Assembly (NCBI RefSeq): GCF_000213175.1
Contig: NW_009799179.1
Coordinates: forward strand, 3,318,723-3,382,722
Direction of reading: 5' to 3'
Source of the DNA: Neurospora tetrasperma FGSC 2508
Lineage: Eukaryota > Ascomycota > Sordariomycetes > Sordariales > Sordariaceae
Length of the DNA stretch: 64,000 bases
Every line of letters begins with the position of its first letter. The stretch's first letter is position 1. Below the pieces are notes generated by a model. It was given only the letters and a program-made list of their open reading frames with translations. It had not been told where the DNA came from and ran no database searches. Both the position numbers and the translations under genes were made by a program. Of this stretch, positions 58,820-64,000 are shown piece after piece.

Positions 58820-61800
58820 GTTTTCCCTGTTGGCGTCTTTTGACTGGAAAGTAGCCCGGCGAGTTGAAGAAATGTAAATCGAAGCGAGAATTTTATTGGG
58901 TTCTGATGGAGCGAATGAATACTTTAGAGGTATGGGGATACCTCTTTGGACGGGATTTTGCGATCCCGTCGAAGTTTTCGGAAACCACAGAAACTCTGTG
59001 AAGCAGACAAGATGTTTGCAGAATTCAGTTTCATGAAACGGCGAACTTTCGATTTTCAAATATCTACATCCACTGAGATGAAATGCGAGAGGCCGTTCTC
59101 TCAATAATCCGCCAAAACGCCTTACCGTTGAAGATCTGCCCTTCCTTCCTGATTTTGCACTTTGCATGATTTCGATGTACTGAGGCCTACAATCTATAAA
59201 CGCCAAGTCTACCGTTCCGTCAACTCAACGTACGAGAAGACAGATAGCAGCCACTGAAAAAGGGTTCTTCCGCTCGGTTTTGGACTGCAAGAATGCCCAG
59301 GACGAGGCGAACAAGGCGGACAGTTGAGCTGATTTGTTGTTGGTGAGGACATTTTGGGATAATGACAGCATTGTAGGCTCATTCTTTGAAGCGAGCTTTG
59401 AAACCGGTGTCTATATTCGGCACTGCGGGCGATAGGTACGGCAAATGAGGAAAAGTAAAATGTTCTGAAGGGTCCCGGGGAATGGGAGCCAAACGGATGA
59501 ACTATGTAGATAGGAAACGAACGAATGATAGTGTGACTCCCAGTGGATGGGAGCTGCGAGTTCCCATTGACTCCTAAACTCCCATGTCAAACGTGCAAAA
59601 ACGAGCTGAAAGCTTGTCATCATGCCAGCAAATGTAACTCAAGCCGGACAGAAGGATGACTTCACGCATGGTTACGCCGAGCTGGGGAAAGAAGGTACTG
59701 TAGCGTCAAGTCAGCGATATCTTGACCTGCCGACCAGATGGAGAGAGGAGGAGGGCAGAGGTAGGCAGAGGATGCCCGATATGCCCAACGTCAGGCAACG
59801 GATGCATGATGACTCGGGCAACGGCGACTGGCTGACGGGCCGACCGCTTGCCTTGTTTGTATGTGTGAAAGGGCGATTCGTTCGTTGAGACAGAGAGACT
59901 GTAGTACAATTCCGAGCGAGATGTTGGCTCTCTGGTGGGTAACACAAATGCCCTGTTGTTTAGGTGTAGAGTTTCTGACTCTTGGTCGTCTGAGGAAGCG
60001 GAATGGTGGTAGATGGACCACAAAAGAATGGAAGATGGAACGCACGAAACTTGGATCTGACGATATGTCTTTTAATGGGTATGCGATCAGCCTTTGGTAG
60101 GATGCTGGAGGCCGGTTCAAGCCAGAGGGAGGGGAAGAGAGAGGCCTCAACGAAGTGCAAGGCTTTAGAGGTATACAAGAGGCACACTACCGGTACCGTA
60201 TGTAGTAGCGCACAGACGAGCGGCAACAGTGGAAATCATCGATACAAGTCATCCCCATTTTTGCTAATTGGCTTGATGACAACTGAATACTTAGAGGGAG
60301 ATCAAGTTGATGGTCAAGTTACCGTGCCGTAGTCAAGGTGTCCCTACCGATAGACGACGACGTCTCTCACACCTTCTCACCTAACCCTCTAGATTTTACC
60401 CCAACCGTGCCCTTGTTTCACGAATGGGAGCCCTTTTACTTGGCAATAGGTAATCACGACAGCGGGAATCCGGGGTAGAGACATGGGCAGATGAATGCCG
60501 TCAAATGTGACTTTCCGCAGCATGTCCCGCATCCATCCATGGCCGCTGTATGTATCGGTACTTCGTATGCCGGTGAAGCATGTTGCCATGCACGCCTTCT
60601 GGGGTAAATTGTGCTACTTGTGCTTTCGTGGGCAGGATGCCACGATCAAGGTCCCGAAATGTCGGTGTCGAAATGAGTAGGAAGAGAAGTGGAAGTGTCT
60701 GTTGATGTCACTGGACAGCTGAGGCTTGCTTGTTGGACAGTTGGACTCGCTGGCGCGACTGCTGCTGTGCAGCCCGAGCAGGCCCGAGCTTCCTGCGGCG
60801 GTGCGGAGAAGCTGAAAGGACGAAATCCGGAGTCGGCCACGACCGGCAGCACTTGGCCATTAACAGTTGGCCGGGCCCACTTGCGTCTTTTTCACTTGCT
60901 CGCCCTGGCACCGCATCACGGGTTGAGGAGACTCGGCCAGTGGAATTTGTCCCGGACGCGGCCGGCTGTGCCCGCCATTGGCTGTAAACGAGCGAACAAG
61001 ACGTTCCAGAACGTCATTGGGAACAGCGACCCGCGAGCTGTACCTGCGCTTGCTGCTGCTGGTGGTGGTGGTGGTGGTCCCAGATATGCAGCCAGTTTCC
61101 CCTTTTTCCAACACCTGGACTTGGAAGGAAAGAGCTCCCCTCAAGAGGAATCCTTTTGGTTTGCAACAACATCGACGAAGGGACGCCGGCCGTTGTGTGT
61201 GCATTGACTTGACGATTTCGAGGTTTTCTCCGTGCCATGCGCTCCAAAGACTCCAGGGTATTCCAGCGTTTATCTGCCCCACCGGCTAGCACCAGGGGCG
61301 ACGACGCGATGAAACCCCGCCTTGCCCACCTGGGACCCGACGTGGCAGTCTCTGCAGGTTGAGGCTCCTCCAAAAAAAGAGCGACTTGTGCCGAAGGAAA
61401 CTCGGAGAAGGAATGAAACCCGTGAGAGCAGAAAACAAACCACGATTTCGCCTGTGCGACACTGACGACGGCCTCTGGAGGATCCAGCATCATCCTCATC
61501 AGCATGGACCTGTGAAACGTGGGATGTGATCGCAGAGTCCCAGATTTCCATCTGATATTTCTGACAGCTCTTGGTGCCTGTGAAACCTCAGTGACGCCCA
61601 ACTTCCTCGAGAACTCTGTCGTATCCCAAGTCCTCCATGTCTTGATACAAGCTCCAGAAGGCCTGTACATGTTGAGGACTTCCATTCTGTCAGACAAGAC
61701 ACAAAACCGCCTGTTCTTGGGTTGAATGCACCTTCCAGGGTTCAAGTAAATCACAGCCGAAAAAAGCGCAGGAACGACCTGCGAGCCTGCGTTAGCTGCG

Positions 61801-63119
61801 AGGGGAAAAAAAAGTTTGAATCACAAAAAAATTGCAAGATAAGGCGAACTTGCATGGTAACCTAGGTAGAGGTATGTATCACGTTCTCGATAGGGAATGG
61901 GCACACAGGGGTACCTTCCACACAGACGCGGCTCCAAAGTCGACAACGTGTCAGGCTACTGCCCAAAGAAGCAAGAAGCGAGAAAACCTAAACTTTGTTA
62001 TTCCGATCCAACCCGCCAGTCCCCTCCCCTCCGTCGTCTGCTAAAGATGGCAGTTGCGAGTGTGAGCATGGTGCTGCCACTTTTCCGGGCAATCGGAATG
62101 GAAGGAAGGATTTGCGACAATTTCTGCCTCGCGTCAGCTTCTCTGGACGGATTCTTTTCTCAGCTGTCAAGAGTGTCTGCCGTGGTGCCAATGCACGGCC
62201 GACAGACGCTTCAACGAGTGACCACATTGTGCGGCAATCTGCAAGAATTTATGCCCTCCCCCCTTTGCTACTTTGCGTACGTACTTGTATGTCGAAGAAC
62301 AAAAATGATATGGAGATCCAACCTCAACCAACGTTAGGTCGGTAGACTGCCTAATGTGGTGGGAGCCGTCTTCAGTTCCTTTCATCTCACTCTTCGTCTC
62401 GTCAATACCTAGCGTGTGATCCAACGGGCTAGGAACACACTGGCTTAGTTCAGTTTGATCCGGAACTGTCTTCCATCTTGTCTTGGTTCAATGTCTCTTT
62501 CATTTTCTCTTCTATTGCTTCTGCCTTCTGATGCCATCCCATCCCATTGTTTACTTGCTCCTGAACTCCCGTCCTTACTAGTACATCTCCAACCACTCAA
62601 GCCAACTTAAGCTGCCTCTTACGAAGCTCTTTTCAACCAGACTACGCAGTACATACACTACAGCAGCGGCCAAATCCACAACCTCACGAGGACTTGACAA
62701 GCACCCGCATCATCCCTCCATCGATCCCCCAACATCTCCATGGGTCTATGGATCCGGACAGGCAAGACAGGCCCTGGATTTTACCGATTTTCCTGTCCAC
62801 TTTCCACTTCTCCCGCAATCTAAACCCTTCCAACCCCACCCGCCTAGTCTAATTGTACCGTTACCGCCGCCCTCATTGGCCCATGGCCAAGCTGTGTCCA
62901 AGGTCGACGACGTTTGAGCAAGAGGGAAGCTCCATTCGAGGGCATCAGGCCCGTCCGGGGCTCGTCGGCCACCGTCTCCATTCCCGGCTTGGCAGCCCTA
63001 GACGCCGGTGGACGCCTAGGACGCCCTAGTCGGCTAGCTTCATGCGAACATTTCTTCACGACCCCGTCCGCGCCTACCAAGGATAGATCCTGGATCACCA
63101 CTTCCACGCTGCCGAGGGA
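58820..63119. other. Gene-poor region
   Basis: 4.3 kb without a convincing gene. Frames of up to ~170-250 codons overlap on both strands near 60.7-61.8 kb, with low-complexity translation (Gly and His/Gln runs from a GGT/GGTG repeat at about 61062-61079). A C-rich, AT-poor leader-like stretch precedes the next gene. Confidence 0.4.
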
Positions 63120-64000
63120 ATGGCATGGTGGGACTCGTCTCGCCGGAGCCTCGGGGCTTCACTGAGATCCAAAAAACAACATCCTCCTGTCGTCGAACCT
63201 CCAGCCCCTGCTCCTGCCGGTCCTCACCCAAAGCCTCGCCATATCGACACACACACTGCCACGCCTCACTTGACCATGGAACTGGAGAGGGCCCTGCTAT
63301 CGCCCATTACAGAGGAACAACCCGCTGTAGCGACGCTAGCAGAGACAACAAACACCGGCCCTCTCGTCGTCCACGTCCATATCCAGTTCCACGATCAGGA
63401 CCTTCACTCCGTCACTCACAACCAGACATATGTTAGCTCGCCATACTTCGAACCTACGGGGAGGATATGCAATGGCTTGCTTCGCCGCATCGAGCACTGC
63501 TCCGAGGAGCTCATCACCCGGACCGACCCCACGGCCCTTGACATGATCAAGGAAGGATCCCATGACCGTAAGCCATTGCGCTTCGAACTCACCTATCGCG
63601 TCACAAGAGCTGGATGGATGGGGGAATGGGCCGTCAGGACGTACAGGTCGTATCAGCAACGGCCTTTAACAGCCGCGTCGGCCAAGGAGGTTATCATCGC
63701 AAGTCACCAGACGGTAGGCATGTTTTTCCGACGACATGACAGTGACTTTCGATGGCTGGGGGGCTCTGTTCTCGATGCGACACCCGAAACCGCCGATTCG
63801 TCTCTAGACTCAGAAGTTGGGCAGATGTCGCTTGTCGCTATTCCCTCACCCCGATTTTTCGAGGAGTCCCAGACATTCGAATTCGTCCCCGGTTACAGTA
63901 TCGAGGTCTCCCTTCGACACAGGAACCCACGGCGACTTATTCCGGCATTCAAGAGGGCAGTCAAGGTTTACAGCAGACAGGCGACTCCTCTTACGGCTGA
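63120..64000 (+). CDS. Unrecognised protein, 3' end outside window
   Basis: An uninterrupted frame from ATG 63120 to the window edge (293 codons so far), with TAG upstream in the same frame. It starts MAWWDSSRRSLGASLRSKKQ, has a Pro-rich linker (VVEPPAPAPAGPHPKPR), then apparently folded sequence: LVVHVHIQFHDQDLHSVTHN, a KPLRFELTYRVTRAGWMGEW segment and, near the edge, FEFVPGYSIEVSLRHRNPRR. The alternating beta-like pattern suggests a beta-sandwich, but I recognise no family. The frame overlaps shorter frames in other phases; its length, start context and composition favour it. Exon structure beyond the edge is unknown. Confidence 0.72.
   Translation, partial: MAWWDSSRRSLGASLRSKKQHPPVVEPPAPAPAGPHPKPRHIDTHTATPHLTMELERALLSPITEEQPAVATLAETTNTGPLVVHVHIQFHDQDLHSVTHNQTYVSSPYFEPTGRICNGLLRRIEHCSEELITRTDPTALDMIKEGSHDRKPLRFELTYRVTRAGWMGEWAVRTYRSYQQRPLTAASAKEVIIASHQTVGMFFRRHDSDFRWLGGSVLDATPETADSSLDSEVGQMSLVAIPSPRFFEESQTFEFVPGYSIEVSLRHRNPRRLIPAFKRAVKVYSRQATPLTA

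Noticed and set aside
61014-61754. Long minus-strand frame with His and Gln runs, overlapping a 172-codon plus-strand frame
   Set aside because: Low-complexity runs come from a GGT/GCT repeat; both strands are open and neither shows a domain or convincing start.

Overview
The window reads as nuclear DNA of a filamentous ascomycete, most likely a Sordariomycete of the Neurospora/Sordaria type (inference). The reasons are spliced genes with short introns (about 45-140 nt, GTANGT-like donors, CTAAC-like branch points), long GC-richer intergenic stretches, fungal families (Zn2Cys6 regulator, hybrid histidine kinase, GH79 and GH37 enzymes), and two AT-rich islands with many stops that look like repeat-induced point mutation (RIP). 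No rRNA, CRISPR array or bacterial-style operon was seen.

Layout. 1-9.8 kb: the 3' part of a PH-domain protein gene, an NAD(P)-dependent succinate-semialdehyde dehydrogenase, a secreted GH79 beta-glucuronidase-like enzyme and a four-helix membrane protein. 9.8-19.6 kb: a gene-poor tract with two copies of a short terminal-inverted-repeat (TIR) element; one copy is split by a 2.2 kb RIP-damaged Fot1/pogo-type DNA transposon. 19.6-24.4 kb: a 1541-residue hybrid histidine kinase. 24.4-31.7 kb: a 7.3 kb stretch without a convincing gene. 31.7-43.1 kb: the densest block, with a 1015-residue disordered protein, Rad1 (9-1-1 clamp), Ost5 (oligosaccharyltransferase), Gcn5 (histone acetyltransferase) followed in the same frame by an AT-hook reading frame, and a secreted trehalase. 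44.3-45.7 kb: a second AT-rich TIR-bounded island. 46.5-52.2 kb: threonine aldolase and a five-exon Zn2Cys6 regulator. 56.7-58.8 kb: two small paralogous genes of unknown function with the same intron position. The right edge cuts an unrecognised coding gene starting at 63120.

The genes do not form one pathway. They are mostly housekeeping or metabolic: GABA shunt (SSADH), threonine cleavage, trehalose use, N-glycosylation, checkpoint clamp, chromatin acetylation and signalling. Exon models were built by hand; all spliced models given as confident close in frame. The most unusual signals are the single stop codon between Gcn5 and a 316-residue AT-hook frame, a homopolymer-dependent upstream frame before Gcn5, the nested transposons, and the AT-rich island holding a tRNA-like segment, a tandem duplication and a hairpin.
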